This document shows positions 40,268 through 50,145 of a stretch of DNA of 50,145 bases, piece after piece. The stretch's first letter is position 1, and each line of letters starts with the position of its first letter. The notes below the pieces were generated by a model, which did not search any database, had not been told where the DNA came from, and was given only the letters and a program-made list of their open reading frames with translations. This stretch comes from Ectobacillus ponti (GTDB lineage Bacteria > Bacillota > Bacilli > Bacillales > Bacillaceae_G), in NCBI RefSeq assembly GCF_024294785.1, contig NZ_JANCLT010000020.1:1-50145 (forward strand), read 5' to 3'. Made by a program: the position numbers and the translations under genes.

Positions 40268-40309
40268 AAAAAAAGAGATGCTGCACGTATGTTACACGTG
40301 AAACATCTC
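40268..40309 (-). terminator. metG terminator
   Basis: GAGATG (40275-40280) pairs with CATCTC (40304-40309), with an inner CACGT/ACGTG stem. T7 follows on the minus strand, 15 nt after the metG stop. Confidence 0.8.
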
Positions 40310-40323
40310 CCATGCTGTCGAAA

Positions 40324-42411
<2,088 letters not shown>

Positions 42412-42544
42412 CTATTTCTTTTATGATCCAAAAATATACATTTCTCATAACTCTTGCTGTTTCGAGACCAATTCTGGTATATATACTGATAAAAAAGTAT
42501 ATTTTTTCAATGATAAAAAAATAATAATTTTTCTAATTTGATAA

Positions 42545-42573
42545 TTGACGTAAATGTAAATGATTGGTATGAT
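42545..42573 (+). promoter_or_regulatory. abrB promoter P1 (sigma-A)
   Basis: TTGACG (42545-42550), 17-bp spacer, TATGAT (42568-42573). About 15 bp downstream come two Spo0A boxes, the arrangement known from B. subtilis abrB. Confidence 0.75.
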
Positions 42574-42587
42574 AGACACATAGATTT

Positions 42588-42619
42588 TTTTGTCGAATGT
42601 TGACGAATCCAAGTATAAT
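42588..42619 (+). promoter_or_regulatory. tandem Spo0A boxes and abrB P2 -10
   Basis: TTTTGTCGAA (42588-42597) and TTGACGAAT (42600-42608) are two adjacent Spo0A boxes (consensus TTTGTCRAA). They lie downstream of P1 and over the -35 region of a second promoter whose -10 is TATAAT (42614-42619). Bound Spo0A-P would block both, as established in B. subtilis. Confidence 0.8.
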
Positions 42620-42655
42620 ATTAATATGTATAGAATTAATTAGGAGGAGAAACAA

Positions 42656-42940
42656 ATGAAGTCTACAGGTATTGTTCGTAAGGTTGATGAATTAGGTCGC
42701 GTGGTAATTCCAATTGAGCTGCGCCGCACACTGGGTATTGCAGAAAAGGATGCTTTGGAAATCTACGTGGACGATGACAAGATCATCTTGAAGAAGTATA
42801 AGCCAAACATGACTTGCCAAGTAACTGGCGAAGTATCTGACAACAACCTGTCCCTTGCCGGCGGCAAAATCGTATTGAGCCCTGAAGGCGCTGAAGCAAT
42901 CATTTCTGAATTGCAGAACTATCTGGCTGCTTCCAAATAA
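42656..42940 (+). CDS. abrB: transition state regulator AbrB
   Basis: DNA-binding repressor of stationary-phase and sporulation genes. The 94-residue product has the swapped-hairpin DNA-binding domain at 1-50 (TGIVRKVDELGRVVIPIELR, then EIYVDDDKIILKKYKPN) and a small C-terminal oligomerisation domain. GGAGGAG precedes the ATG. It is the only plus-strand gene in the window, divergent from metG and convergent with rsmI. One likely target, spoVG, is about 10 kb away, and spoVT carries a related domain. Confidence 0.98.
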   Translation: MKSTGIVRKVDELGRVVIPIELRRTLGIAEKDALEIYVDDDKIILKKYKPNMTCQVTGEVSDNNLSLAGGKIVLSPEGAEAIISELQNYLAASK

Positions 42941-43006
42941 TTTAGCCTCATATCCCAAACATCATAATAAAGCAAGACAACCATATGCAAGGTTTATTAT
43001 ATAGAT

Positions 43007-43036
43007 AACGGCTGTACCGATACCGGTGCAGCCGTT
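43007..43036. terminator. bidirectional terminator between abrB and rsmI
   Basis: AACGGCTG-ACCG pairs with CGGT-CAGCCGTT (43007-43014 with 43029-43036) around a short loop. It lies between two convergent stop codons and serves abrB on the plus strand and the trmN6-yazA-rsmI unit on the minus strand. Confidence 0.75.
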
Positions 43037-43039
43037 GCT

Positions 43040-43915
43040 TTATTCTTCGATATGATAGGCCTGGTAGACATCCCGCTTTGGCAGGTTCCGGTCCTTGGCG
43101 GTCAGCTTGATAGCCTCCTTGGAGGACAGCTGTTTTTCAGACATGTAATAGCTGATGTGCTCCAGCACTGTTAATCCGCTCCACCAATTCTCCTGTACAG
43201 TGGCTTCCGCCTCTGTTGCTCCCTCAACAAGAATGCAGAATTCGCCTCTGACTTCGTCTGTTTCTGTCCATTCAATTGCCTCCGACAGCGTCCCGCGGAT
43301 AAATTCCTCGAATTTCTTAGTCAGTTCTCGACACAGAACGACAGAACGGTTGCCCCATTCCTCCTGTATAGCCTTGAGGGTTTCCTTTAAGCGATGCGGT
43401 GCTTCATAGAACACCAATGTATCCTGTATGCATTTCAGCTTCTGCAATTCCTCACGCCGATCCTTTTTCTGCCGCTGTAAAAAGCCGTAGAAATAGAAAT
43501 GCTTTGTCGGCAAACCGGAAGCAATCAGCGCTGTTAAGGCTGCATTCGCCCCTGGAAGCGGGATGACGGTATACTGCTTCCGTACAGCTTCAGCCACCAA
43601 TTCATAGCCAGGATCTGAAATGCAAGGCATACCTGCATCGCTGACAAGCGCCACCTTCTTTCCTTCCTCCAGCAAAGCCAGCAGCTTCTGGCCGCTTATT
43701 TCCTTATTATGCTCATGATAGCTGATGACGTGTGTTTCAATCTCGAAGTAATTGCACAGCTTTTTCGTCTGCCTTGTGTCTTCTGCCGCAATGAGATCCA
43801 CTTCCTTCAGCATCCGGATGGCGCGATAGGTCATATCCTCCAGGTTGCCAATGGGTGTCGGCACAAGATACAGGGCTCCTGCTGCCTCATTCTGAAAGCT
43901 TTTTTGCTGCCACAT
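43040..43915 (-). CDS. rsmI: 16S rRNA (cytidine1402-2'-O)-methyltransferase
   Basis: Methylates C1402 in the decoding centre of 16S rRNA (B. subtilis yabC). The 291-residue tetrapyrrole-methylase-fold protein shows [18 protein letters not shown] (about 16-33), [31 protein letters not shown] (about 92) and FYEAPHRL. The start overlaps the 3' end of yazA by 29 nt in another frame. Confidence 0.96.
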   Translation of the reverse strand: MWQQKSFQNEAAGALYLVPTPIGNLEDMTYRAIRMLKEVDLIAAEDTRQTKKLCNYFEIETHVISYHEHNKEISGQKLLALLEEGKKVALVSDAGMPCISDPGYELVAEAVRKQYTVIPLPGANAALTALIASGLPTKHFYFYGFLQRQKKDRREELQKLKCIQDTLVFYEAPHRLKETLKAIQEEWGNRSVVLCRELTKKFEEFIRGTLSEAIEWTETDEVRGEFCILVEGATEAEATVQENWWSGLTVLEHISYYMSEKQLSSKEAIKLTAKDRNLPKRDVYQAYHIEE

Positions 43916-44171
43916 AATTTGCTCCTCTTTGTATGTACTCTTCCTTCTCTTTTCGCTTCAACTGCTTAAACCGGTACTCTGCCTGCATGGCAGAGCGCTT
44001 ATCCGGAAACTCCTCCGCATAGATGATGGCAACCGGCAGCCGGCTGCGGGTGTAGCGGGCGCCTTTTCCCGCATTGTGTGCTGCCAGACGGCGCTCCAAA
44101 TCTGTTGTATAGCCGGCATACCAGCTGCCATCCCGGCACTCTGCCACATAAAAGAAATGCTTACTCTCCAT
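43887..44171 (-). CDS. yazA: GIY-YIG domain protein YazA
   Basis: A 94-residue single-domain GIY-YIG protein: [18 protein letters not shown] for the GIY-YIG strands, then the arginine and glutamate positions in [21 protein letters not shown] and AEYRFKQL. Relatives act as nucleases; the cellular role is unknown. The ATG at 44171 lies inside the last codons of trmN6 (11-nt overlap) and has no strong ribosome site, so coupling is likely. Confidence 0.92.
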   Translation of the reverse strand: MESKHFFYVAECRDGSWYAGYTTDLERRLAAHNAGKGARYTRSRLPVAIIYAEEFPDKRSAMQAEYRFKQLKRKEKEEYIQRGANYVAAKKLSE

Positions 44172-44901
44172 ATAAGATACGGTGCATCTCTTCCGTGTAC
44201 TCATTGTTCTCCTGATACACAACAAGCGGCGGCAAAATCTTCAGGCCGGCATTCGCATCCTTAATCCCTTCAATCAGCAGCGTATTTGCTTCCTTCCCTT
44301 CCTTCGGATACACAAACTGCACACGCTTTGGCTCAAGCCGGTATGCCCGCATCAGGGTTACAATATCAAGGAAGCGCTCTGGCCGGTGTACAAAGGCCGC
44401 TTTTCCGCCTTGCTTAACAAGGCGGCTACTGACACGGATGACATCCTCCAGTGTACAGAAAATCTCATGCCGGGCAATGGCCAGATGCTCATTCAAATTT
44501 TTCTCCGATGCCTTCGGCGTTTGGAAATACGGCGGATTACAGGTCAATGCCTCAAAAGCATGCTGGCCGAAATGCTCCGGCATATCCTTGAGATCGCCGT
44601 GAATCAGCTCAATCCGATCCTGCAGGCCATTGTACTCCACACTGCGCTGTCCCATATCATACAGCCGCTCCTGAATTTCCACACCCGTGATCTTGCCCTT
44701 TGTCTTCTTGCTTAACAGCAACGGTACAACCGCATTTCCTGTACAAAGGTCCACAATATTTCCTTTTTGGATGGGGACCCAGGCAAAGTGCCCCAGCAGC
44801 ACCGCATCCAGCGAAAAGTTAAAAACAGAAGGACTTTGGATAATCCGCATGTCCTCTGTCAGCAAATAGTCTAAACGTTCATCACCATATAACTGCACCA
44901 T
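44161..44901 (-). CDS. trmN6: tRNA1(Val) (adenine37-N6)-methyltransferase
   Basis: SAM-dependent methyltransferase of the TrmN6 family (B. subtilis yabB). The 246-residue product shows the family start [18 protein letters not shown], the SAM loop [15 protein letters not shown] (about 50) and the N6-adenine signature CNPPYF (about 120). A GAGG site precedes the ATG. First gene of trmN6-yazA-rsmI, behind the yabA terminator; a TATACT about 30 bp upstream may be its -10. The tRNA target is inferred from the family. Confidence 0.9.
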   Translation of the reverse strand: MVQLYGDERLDYLLTEDMRIIQSPSVFNFSLDAVLLGHFAWVPIQKGNIVDLCTGNAVVPLLLSKKTKGKITGVEIQERLYDMGQRSVEYNGLQDRIELIHGDLKDMPEHFGQHAFEALTCNPPYFQTPKASEKNLNEHLAIARHEIFCTLEDVIRVSSRLVKQGGKAAFVHRPERFLDIVTLMRAYRLEPKRVQFVYPKEGKEANTLLIEGIKDANAGLKILPPLVVYQENNEYTEEMHRILYGE

Positions 44902-44947
44902 ATCTTAACCTCAGCACTCTATTTTCTTTAGTATAGGTCAAATGCGC

Positions 44948-44981
44948 AAAAAATTACCTTTCCGTTCGGGCGGAAAGGTAA
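44948..44981 (-). terminator. yabA terminator
   Basis: TTACCTTTCCG (44954-44964) pairs with CGGAAAGGTAA (44971-44981) perfectly, and T6 follows on the minus strand. It ends the yaaO-yabA unit. Confidence 0.88.
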
Positions 44982-44983
44982 GC

Positions 44984-45334
44984 TTACTTCTTATTCAGGA
45001 AGGACAGACAGAATAAGCAGTCCCCTTCCTTGCGTACGCTGCCATAATGAAGATTGCAGATGTGGAAGCCTTCCTGATACAGCCGGGCCAAGTTATCGTA
45101 GCCCTCGCCAATATCCGTGGCAACCTTCTTTTCCTTCTGCTTGCGTGACTTCAGCTTTGGCTTGCTTGTCTCTTCTTCAAAGCGCTGCCGCAGGTTTTGA
45201 TTCTCCATTTTGAGATGCTGGTTCTCTTCAAGCAATTCGGCAAGATGCTGCTTCATCTCTCCCAATTGCTTGTACAGATGGCCAATTTGCTCCTCCATGG
45301 TCGAAACGGCAGTGAAAATATCTTTCTTCTCCAC
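44984..45334 (-). CDS. yabA: replication initiation control protein YabA
   Basis: Negative regulator of initiation that bridges DnaA and the DnaN clamp. The 116-residue product has an N-terminal coiled coil (about 8-60, [19 protein letters not shown] onward), a charged linker, and a C-terminal zinc domain with the CHCC pattern in [24 protein letters not shown] chose the GTG at 45334 ([12 protein letters not shown]) to match the family; GGGGTGG lies just upstream. It starts 14 nt after ricT. Confidence 0.94.
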   Translation of the reverse strand: MEKKDIFTAVSTMEEQIGHLYKQLGEMKQHLAELLEENQHLKMENQNLRQRFEEETSKPKLKSRKQKEKKVATDIGEGYDNLARLYQEGFHICNLHYGSVRKEGDCLFCLSFLNKK

Positions 45335-45348
45335 ACACATCCACCCCA

Positions 45349-46176
45349 TTAATCTGCGGTTCGACTTGAAACGACTCCTTCATTCACCAGCTCGTCCAGT
45401 GTATACTCGACAATTTGCTCTTTATTCATCAGTTCCACTTGAATGAGCCGCTCGAGGATGTTCAACCCAACCACCCGGCCTGGGCCACTTGGTGTCTTAA
45501 TCTTTTCGTCCAAGTCAGGAAGCTGTTCCTTTGCTGCTTCATATTCATCGTTCTCGTACTTCAAGCAGCACATCAGCCTGCCGCACAGCCCGGAAATCTT
45601 GGCAGGATTTAGGGATAAGTTCTGATCCTTTGCCATCTTAATGGACACCGGTTCAAAGTCTCCCAGGAATGTGGAACAGCAAAGCATACGGCCGCACGGG
45701 CCAATTCCGCCGAGCATCTTTGCTTCATCTCTCACACCAATCTGGCGCAGTTCAATTCTTGTACGGAAAATGGAAGCCAAGTCCTTCACCAGCTCACGGA
45801 AATCAACACGGCCGTCCGCTGTGAAATAAAAAATGACTTTATTGCGGTCAAATGTATACTCTACATCCACAAGCTTCATATCCAGCTCGTGATCGATCAC
45901 CTTCTGCGAACAAACTGTATAGGCTTCACGGGCTGCCCGCTTGTTCTCCTCTACAATGCTGCGGTCATTCTCATTCGCAATGCGGATGACCTTCTTCAGC
46001 GGCAGAACAACGTCGTTCTCGTCCACCTGCTTCTTATTCATAACAACTTTGCCATATTCGATTCCCCGCACCGTCTCTACAATCACAAATTCCTGCTCGG
46101 GGATGTCGAGTTGGTTTGGGTCGAAGTAGTAGACTTTTCCGGCTTTTTTGAAACGAACTCCTACTACATCATACAA
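45349..46176 (-). CDS. ricT: RicT (YaaT), RNA-maturation and sporulation factor
   Basis: Part of the RicA-RicF-RicT complex that binds Fe-S clusters, helps RNase Y-dependent mRNA maturation and supports Spo0A activation. The 275-residue PSP1-domain protein has the cysteine cluster [15 protein letters not shown] and [14 protein letters not shown] (about 155-195). The start is TTG at 46176 with GGAGGG upstream. It begins 4 nt after holB, inside the yaaO-tmk-holB-ricT-yabA unit. Confidence 0.96.
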   Translation of the reverse strand: MYDVVGVRFKKAGKVYYFDPNQLDIPEQEFVIVETVRGIEYGKVVMNKKQVDENDVVLPLKKVIRIANENDRSIVEENKRAAREAYTVCSQKVIDHELDMKLVDVEYTFDRNKVIFYFTADGRVDFRELVKDLASIFRTRIELRQIGVRDEAKMLGGIGPCGRMLCCSTFLGDFEPVSIKMAKDQNLSLNPAKISGLCGRLMCCLKYENDEYEAAKEQLPDLDEKIKTPSGPGRVVGLNILERLIQVELMNKEQIVEYTLDELVNEGVVSSRTAD

Positions 46177-46180
46177 GCTA

Positions 46181-47164
46181 TTATCCCTCCTGCAGACGCA
46201 ACACTAACTGCTCAAATGTAAGTGTCACATTCGCGTTAGCTTGAATCCGGTTTTTTGCTTCTAATATATTGGAAAGCACCGATAATATTTGCCTTTGAGA
46301 ATACGAAAGGGATTGCAGGATGGGCAGCTGATCTTGAAACACAATATTCTGGTTCTCTTCCAGCTGTGCGTATAGAACATCCTTATATAAAATGAGAAGC
46401 ATATCCAAGCCCAGCTGCATTTGCTCTTTCTCAGCAAAATGCTTGACCCACTTTTCCTGCACGAAAAAAAGGGCGGACTTGTCCTTTCCTAATGCTTCAT
46501 ATAATTTTATCACTAAATCGCGGGCTTGTGCAAACCATTCCTCATGGCAATATGCCAACGCCTGCTCCAGATTGTTTGTCAATTGGGCTGCCAGCGCCGC
46601 CATATGCAGGCCGGCCCCTTCCCCCTGCAGCTGTTGGACCAGTGCATCCTTTGGCAAAGGACGGAAGGTCAGCGTCTGGCATCTTGAGAGGATGGTGTTC
46701 AGCATTTGATGGCTGTGCTCTGTCAGCAGCACGGCTGTTGTCTGTCCGCCCGGCTCCTCCAGGAATTTCAGCAGCGTATTGGCTGCGGTGGTGGTCATAC
46801 GGTCCGCATGCTCAATAATATAGATTTTACTGCTTGCCTCTACACCCGTCTTCGAAAACTCTCCCTGCAGCTCCTGGATTTGCTGCTTCTTAATCGAAAG
46901 GCCATCCGGCTTCACCATATATACGTTGGGATGATTGCCGGAATCAATTCTTCGGCAATTACTGCAGTGCTGGCACGGCTCGATGCCTGCACGGCTTGTA
47001 CAAAGCATGCTTTTCGCCAGCTGCACGGCAACAGCCGCCTTTCCCGTCCCTTTTGGTCCCTCTAATAAATAAGCGTGGGATATGCGCTCTTTCCGAATGC
47101 TGTTTGTCAGCATTTTTACTGCAATGGGCTGCATCTGTACAAGCTGCTCCCAGGTCTGTATCAT
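46181..47164 (-). CDS. holB: DNA polymerase III subunit delta'
   Basis: Clamp-loader subunit. The 327-residue product shows Walker A-like GPKGTGKAAVA (about 36), a four-cysteine zinc module (C.......C..C..C type, in CQHCSNCRR), and EHADRMTTTAANTLLKFLEEP. The SRC sensor (LSRCQTLTF) follows. In B. subtilis yaaQ and yaaR separate it from tmk; here the gap is only 54 nt. Confidence 0.95.
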   Translation of the reverse strand: MIQTWEQLVQMQPIAVKMLTNSIRKERISHAYLLEGPKGTGKAAVAVQLAKSMLCTSRAGIEPCQHCSNCRRIDSGNHPNVYMVKPDGLSIKKQQIQELQGEFSKTGVEASSKIYIIEHADRMTTTAANTLLKFLEEPGGQTTAVLLTEHSHQMLNTILSRCQTLTFRPLPKDALVQQLQGEGAGLHMAALAAQLTNNLEQALAYCHEEWFAQARDLVIKLYEALGKDKSALFFVQEKWVKHFAEKEQMQLGLDMLLILYKDVLYAQLEENQNIVFQDQLPILQSLSYSQRQILSVLSNILEAKNRIQANANVTLTFEQLVLRLQEG

Positions 47165-47218
47165 AACAAATCCCCCGCTCTCTATTATACCAAACTTTAT
47201 TCACGATTCGTGCATGTG

Positions 47219-47857
47219 TCAGCCTTCCAATTCCTTCAGCTTTCCCTGCAGGATGGACAAGGCATCTGCTGCAACCTCTTCCATGGGGCGGGCTGCATCA
47301 ATCAGCACCATCCGCTCCTGAAACCGATTGACCAGCTGCAAGTAGCCTTCCCGAACCTTCTGGTGGAACGCCAGGTTTTCCATGTCCAGCCTGTTCACTT
47401 CCCGCCCCGCATCTGCATGGATGCGCTGCAGGCCAACCTCCGGCTCTATGTCCAGATACAGCGTGACATCCGGCATGCAATCCTCAACGGCAAATTGATT
47501 GACCTGCAGGATATGGTCTACACCCAATCCTCTTGCATAGCCTTGGTAAGCAAGAGAACTGTCAATGAAACGGTCACAGAGCACCAGTGCCCCCCGTTTC
47601 AAGGTCGGCATGACCTTCTCCACAAGATGCTGCCGTCTTGCCGCTGCGTACAGGAGCGCCTCGGTACGGGCCTCCATTTCTGTGTGGGCCGGGTCGTGCA
47701 AAATGGACCGGATTTTCTCTGCAATGGCAATCCCGCCAGGCTCCCTTGTGGTCACTACCTCCATCCCGGCTGCCTGCAGGCTGGCTGACAGCTCCTGAAT
47801 CAAAGTGGACTTTCCTGAACCCTCAGGCCCCTCTATGGTAATGAATACTCCTGCCAT
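47219..47857 (-). CDS. tmk: thymidylate kinase
   Basis: Phosphorylates dTMP to dTDP. The 212-residue product shows the P-loop [13 protein letters not shown] (about 7-19), TREPGG, the DRF signature in [18 protein letters not shown] (about 90), and the lid region. The ATG at 47857 follows AAGGGG. It starts 1 nt after the yaaO stop, so the two are coupled. Confidence 0.97.
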   Translation of the reverse strand: MAGVFITIEGPEGSGKSTLIQELSASLQAAGMEVVTTREPGGIAIAEKIRSILHDPAHTEMEARTEALLYAAARRQHLVEKVMPTLKRGALVLCDRFIDSSLAYQGYARGLGVDHILQVNQFAVEDCMPDVTLYLDIEPEVGLQRIHADAGREVNRLDMENLAFHQKVREGYLQLVNRFQERMVLIDAARPMEEVAADALSILQGKLKELEG

Positions 47858-47858
47858 A

Positions 47859-49292
47859 CTATTGCCCCTTCCTCCTATCATACACTTCAATTGCCTTCCG
47901 GCTTATATGGGCGCTCCCTTGAAACCGGGCGCCGCTCTCAAGCAGCACATGAATATGCTGCACATGCTCCTGTTGAATTTGCTCACCCTTCATCAGCAGC
48001 GGAATTCCCGGTGGATACGGTATGATGGCTTCCGCGGCAATACATCCTTCTGCTGCTGAAAGGGGTACAACCATTGTACTATATTGATCCAGTTCCTTAT
48101 AGCCCATGCGCGGCTCCTTCAGGGTGCTGAAGCTGACGGGATAGGTTGGCCTCTCTTCTCTTTGCACCTCATAGCTCTGCAGCTGCACGCGCAAAATCGC
48201 TGCTGCCTCAAGAAGACGTTCATCCTTCTGCAGCGGCAAAATAAGCAGGACATTATAGGGGTCAGCCAGCTCCGCATAGATATTGGCCTGCTCCATAACA
48301 GTCTGCAGCTCATATCCGTTCAGCGGACAGCGGGATTGCAGCACGATTTTTAATGGGTCCTGCAGCTCCGCCCTGATAACCTGGATTTGCGGAATTTCAG
48401 CCAATGCTTCCTGAAAGGCGGCAATGAACGCCATAAGCTCTGCTGTTCCGTGTTCCTTTACCTGTGCCAAAAAGGCACGTGCCAAATCCAACGATGCCAT
48501 GATGGGATAAGATGGACTGCTTGACTGCAGCATGGCCAGATAACGGGATAGCTTCTTCTCCTGTACCCTGCTGCTGTTGAGATGCAAATAAGAGCCCATT
48601 GTCATGGCAGGCAAGGTTTTATGGGCGGATTGGACGACCACATCGGCACCATAAGCAAGCGCTGATTGCGGAAAGGGATCCCCCAGACAAAAATGGGCGC
48701 CGTGCGCTTCATCCACAAGGACAGGCATATTTTGATTATGAGCATATGTAATGATATCCTGCAGGTCCTGCCCCATTCCATAATAGTTGGGGTGCGTCAG
48801 AATCACAGCCTTGATGTCCGGATACGCCACAAGCGCCTCTCTGACGGCTTGTGCATCCAATCCAGCCGGAACGCCGGCCTGTTCATGGACCTGAGCCTGA
48901 ATAAAAATAGGACGGGCTCCTGCAAGCTGCAGCCCGTTCATGATGGACTTATGGCAGTTGCTTTGCACCAGCACGCGGTCTCCCTCGCCGCAAACAGCCA
49001 AAATCATGGCCAGGTTGCCGACAGTGGAGCCATTCACGAGAAGGTAGCTCTTTTTGCTTCTGTACAGCCCTGCCAGCAGCTCTTCTGCTTCTGCAATGCA
49101 GCCGGAAGGATCATGCAAATCATCCAATCCGGTCAGCTCTGTAGCATCAATCTCTAGCAGGCTATGAAAATGTATTTTTCCCTTTTCCATAAAAACACTT
49201 CCGTTTTTATGTCCAGGCACATGAAAAGAATACGGCCTTTTCATGCTGAAATGGGTGAGGGCATCGTATAGGGGTGTGTCAGTTTGCTTCAT
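47859..49292 (-). CDS. yaaO: PLP-dependent Orn/Lys/Arg decarboxylase family protein YaaO
   Basis: A 477-residue fold type I PLP enzyme of the group III decarboxylase family. The N-terminal FHVPGHKNG, the large domain DEAHGAHF and the PLP lysine in [18 protein letters not shown] (about 225) are visible, followed by the C-terminal domain typical of the Bacillus short form. The amino acid substrate cannot be decided; arginine, lysine or ornithine are possible. The ATG at 49292 follows AAGGAAG. A TATAAT is at 49327-49332, overlapping the csfB 3' end region. Confidence 0.9.
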   Translation of the reverse strand: MKQTDTPLYDALTHFSMKRPYSFHVPGHKNGSVFMEKGKIHFHSLLEIDATELTGLDDLHDPSGCIAEAEELLAGLYRSKKSYLLVNGSTVGNLAMILAVCGEGDRVLVQSNCHKSIMNGLQLAGARPIFIQAQVHEQAGVPAGLDAQAVREALVAYPDIKAVILTHPNYYGMGQDLQDIITYAHNQNMPVLVDEAHGAHFCLGDPFPQSALAYGADVVVQSAHKTLPAMTMGSYLHLNSSRVQEKKLSRYLAMLQSSSPSYPIMASLDLARAFLAQVKEHGTAELMAFIAAFQEALAEIPQIQVIRAELQDPLKIVLQSRCPLNGYELQTVMEQANIYAELADPYNVLLILPLQKDERLLEAAAILRVQLQSYEVQREERPTYPVSFSTLKEPRMGYKELDQYSTMVVPLSAAEGCIAAEAIIPYPPGIPLLMKGEQIQQEHVQHIHVLLESGARFQGSAHISRKAIEVYDRRKGQ

Positions 49293-49342
49293 GCTTCTCT
49301 TCCTTATCTTCAATGTTCTACTCCTTATTATAAGCTTTAGGC

Positions 49343-49370
49343 AAAAAAATAATAGGCATTTCAGCCTATT
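49343..49370 (-). terminator. csfB terminator
   Basis: AATAGGC (49351-49357) pairs with GCCTATT (49364-49370), followed on the minus strand by A and T7. The csfB stop lies in the stem. Confidence 0.82.
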
Positions 49371-49560
49371 GAGTTTGGACAGGCAGCTGGATCTTCCGCA
49401 GCTGCTTCAGATAAAATTGATATTTCGGATCACTCGTATCTGTTTCGATCATGCTCCGCTCACATTCTTCACAAATGAACCCATTGTATAAATAGATTCC
49501 TGTCTCTTTTGCATCCTCACATACAATACAAACCTTTGCGCCTGTTGCTGTAATTGCCAT
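49366..49560 (-). CDS. csfB: anti-sigma-G factor CsfB (Gin)
   Basis: A 64-residue zinc protein that holds sigma-G inactive in the early forespore and also blocks sigma-E later. Two CxxC pairs (KVCIVCEDA, FICEECERS) and the conserved TSDPKYQFYLKQL are visible. The ATG at 49560 has GGAGG about 10 nt upstream. A sigma-F type promoter precedes it. Together with fin this window holds two inhibitors that time the sigma-F to sigma-G change. Confidence 0.92.
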   Translation of the reverse strand: MAITATGAKVCIVCEDAKETGIYLYNGFICEECERSMIETDTSDPKYQFYLKQLRKIQLPVQTQ

Positions 49561-49582
49561 CTTTCATGCACCTCCATACCAT

Positions 49583-49611
49583 TAGTCTGAACAATTTTCA
49601 ATTTTGTATAC
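49583..49611 (-). promoter_or_regulatory. csfB promoter (sigma-F)
   Basis: Minus strand GTATA (49607-49611), 14-bp spacer, GTTCAGACTA (49583-49592), close to the sigma-F consensus GYATA and GGNNANACTA. It fits early forespore expression of csfB. Confidence 0.7.
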
Positions 49612-49826
49612 ACTTTTCTTCAAATTCTGCTTTGTTTGATACAATATGCAAGTGCCCAGAAAATGTGCCGGTACACCTGCTGGAGTGGGTAGAGCATCAA
49701 AGCAGTCTGCCTTTTTGTTTTCAGCTATCTGCTTCGGACAATTTACTGCAAAAAGGAGACTTTTACGGGGAGTTGCTTATTTGCAGAAGGTTCATCTTCA
49801 GCCCAGGGCAGGCTTCTGGCCGGAAT
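49612..49826. other. intergenic stretch without a recognised gene
   Basis: Between the csfB promoter and the phased array. No gene with a ribosome site and plausible product is seen on either strand. There is a further TTTGTTTGAT near 49635 that resembles the array motif, and a near-palindrome GTGCCGGTACAC. Otherwise I see nothing in it. Confidence 0.4.
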
Positions 49827-49988
49827 TGTTTCATTTTTTGAAGTGACTGTTTCATTTTTCATTTTTTTGTTTCATTTTTGAAAAAGATTGTTTCACTTTT
49901 TGACTTTTTTGTTCCACTGCCGGGAATGTGGTTTTTGTGATTGTTCCATCTCCCCTGTTTTGTTCCACTACACAACGTATTGTTTCAC
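49827..49988. repeat. phased array of eight TGTTYCAY motifs
   Basis: Eight copies of TGTTYCAY start at 49827, 49848, 49868, 49889, 49910, 49942, 49961 and 49981. Steps are 21, 20, 21, 21, 32, 19 and 20 bp, about two (once three) DNA turns. The first four carry TTC and are followed by T-tracts; the next three carry TCC; the last TTC. On the minus strand each reads RTGRAACA. The array lies between the rrn terminator and csfB. It is not a CRISPR array and I do not recognise it. Confidence 0.85.
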
Positions 49989-49999
49989 ATCAGCATACG

Positions 50000-50027
50000 A
50001 AAAAAAGACCAGCCTTTGCGGCTGGTC
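50000..50027 (-). terminator. rrn operon terminator
   Basis: GACCAGCC (50007-50014) pairs with GGCTGGTC (50020-50027), followed on the minus strand by T6. It lies about 10 nt after the 5S gene. Confidence 0.88.
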
Positions 50028-50036
50028 CTCTTTGTT

Positions 50037-50145
50037 GCCTAGCGACGTCCTACTCTCACAGGGGGAACCCCCCAACTACCATCGGCGCTGAAGAGCTTAA
50101 CTTCCGTGTTCGGTATGGGAACGGGTGTGGCCTCTTCGCCATCAT
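50037..50145 (-). rRNA. 5S rRNA gene (3' part; 5' end beyond window)
   Basis: Minus strand ACACCCGTTCCCATACCGAA, then GGAAGTTAAGCTCTTCAGCG and CCGATGGTAGT, ending GAGAGTAGGACGTCGCTAGGC, is Bacillus 5S rRNA. About 109 nt are inside the window; the first few nucleotides are missing. The last gene of an rrn operon that comes from the right. Confidence 0.95.

Noticed and set aside
49554-49841. 95-codon plus-strand open frame next to csfB
   Set aside because: No ribosome site, no domain, and it covers the csfB promoter and the array start.
49827-49988. CRISPR array
   Set aside because: Repeat units are only 8-10 bp and spacers about 11 bp, with no cas genes nearby.

Overview
This window is a core-chromosome block from an endospore-forming Bacillaceae species. 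Gene order follows the origin-proximal region of Bacillus subtilis from csfB to lysS, and several proteins (IspE, Hpt, TilS N-terminus, FolB) look closer to those I remember from the Bacillus cereus group. The whole block is read on the minus strand except abrB, so the genes run right to left. Codon use and base composition look even throughout, and I see no transposase, prophage or CRISPR array.

The block lies between two rRNA operons on the same strand. The right edge is the 3' part of a 5S rRNA gene followed by the rrn terminator. The left edge is a complete tandem rrn promoter region with leader, ending in the first bases of a 16S gene.

From right to left: (1) an unusual phased array of eight TGTTYCAY motifs, then csfB (anti-sigma-G); (2) yaaO-tmk-holB-ricT-yabA; (3) trmN6-yazA-rsmI, convergent with abrB; (4) abrB, with two Spo0A boxes, divergent from metG; (5) metG, yabD, yabE, rnmV-rsmA, yabG, veg, sspF, ispE; (6) purR-ridA, spoVG, glmU-prs, pth, fin, mfd, spoVT; (7) yabM-yabN-rqcP-yabP-yabQ-divIC, yabR, tRNA-Met and tRNA-Glu; (8) spoIIE, a 40-codon membrane ORF, tilS-hpt, ftsH; (9) coaX-hslO, cysK plus an NTF2-like ORF; (10) the folate operon pabB-pabA-pabC-folP-folB-folK-yazB-dusB, then lysS.

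Functionally the block mixes housekeeping genes (tRNA charging and modification, nucleotide, folate, cell-wall precursor and isoprenoid synthesis, DNA replication and repair) with a dense set of sporulation genes: spoIIE, spoVG, spoVT, yabG, yabP, yabQ, sspF, fin, csfB, abrB and ricT. Many promoters can be read directly: sigma-A, a Spo0A-type sigma-A promoter with 21-bp spacing for spoIIE, sigma-H for spoVG, sigma-F/G for csfB, fin, spoVT and sspF, and sigma-K for yabG. About ten genes start with TTG or GTG.

Compared with the B. subtilis order I know, several genes are missing: xpaC-yaaN, yaaQ-yaaR, ctc and yabS-yabT. Two short ORFs appear in their own gaps: an NTF2-like ORF between cysK and pabB, and a small membrane ORF between spoIIE and tilS. 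The least explained sequences are the phased array at 49827-49988 and a folded intergenic element at 10971-11077.
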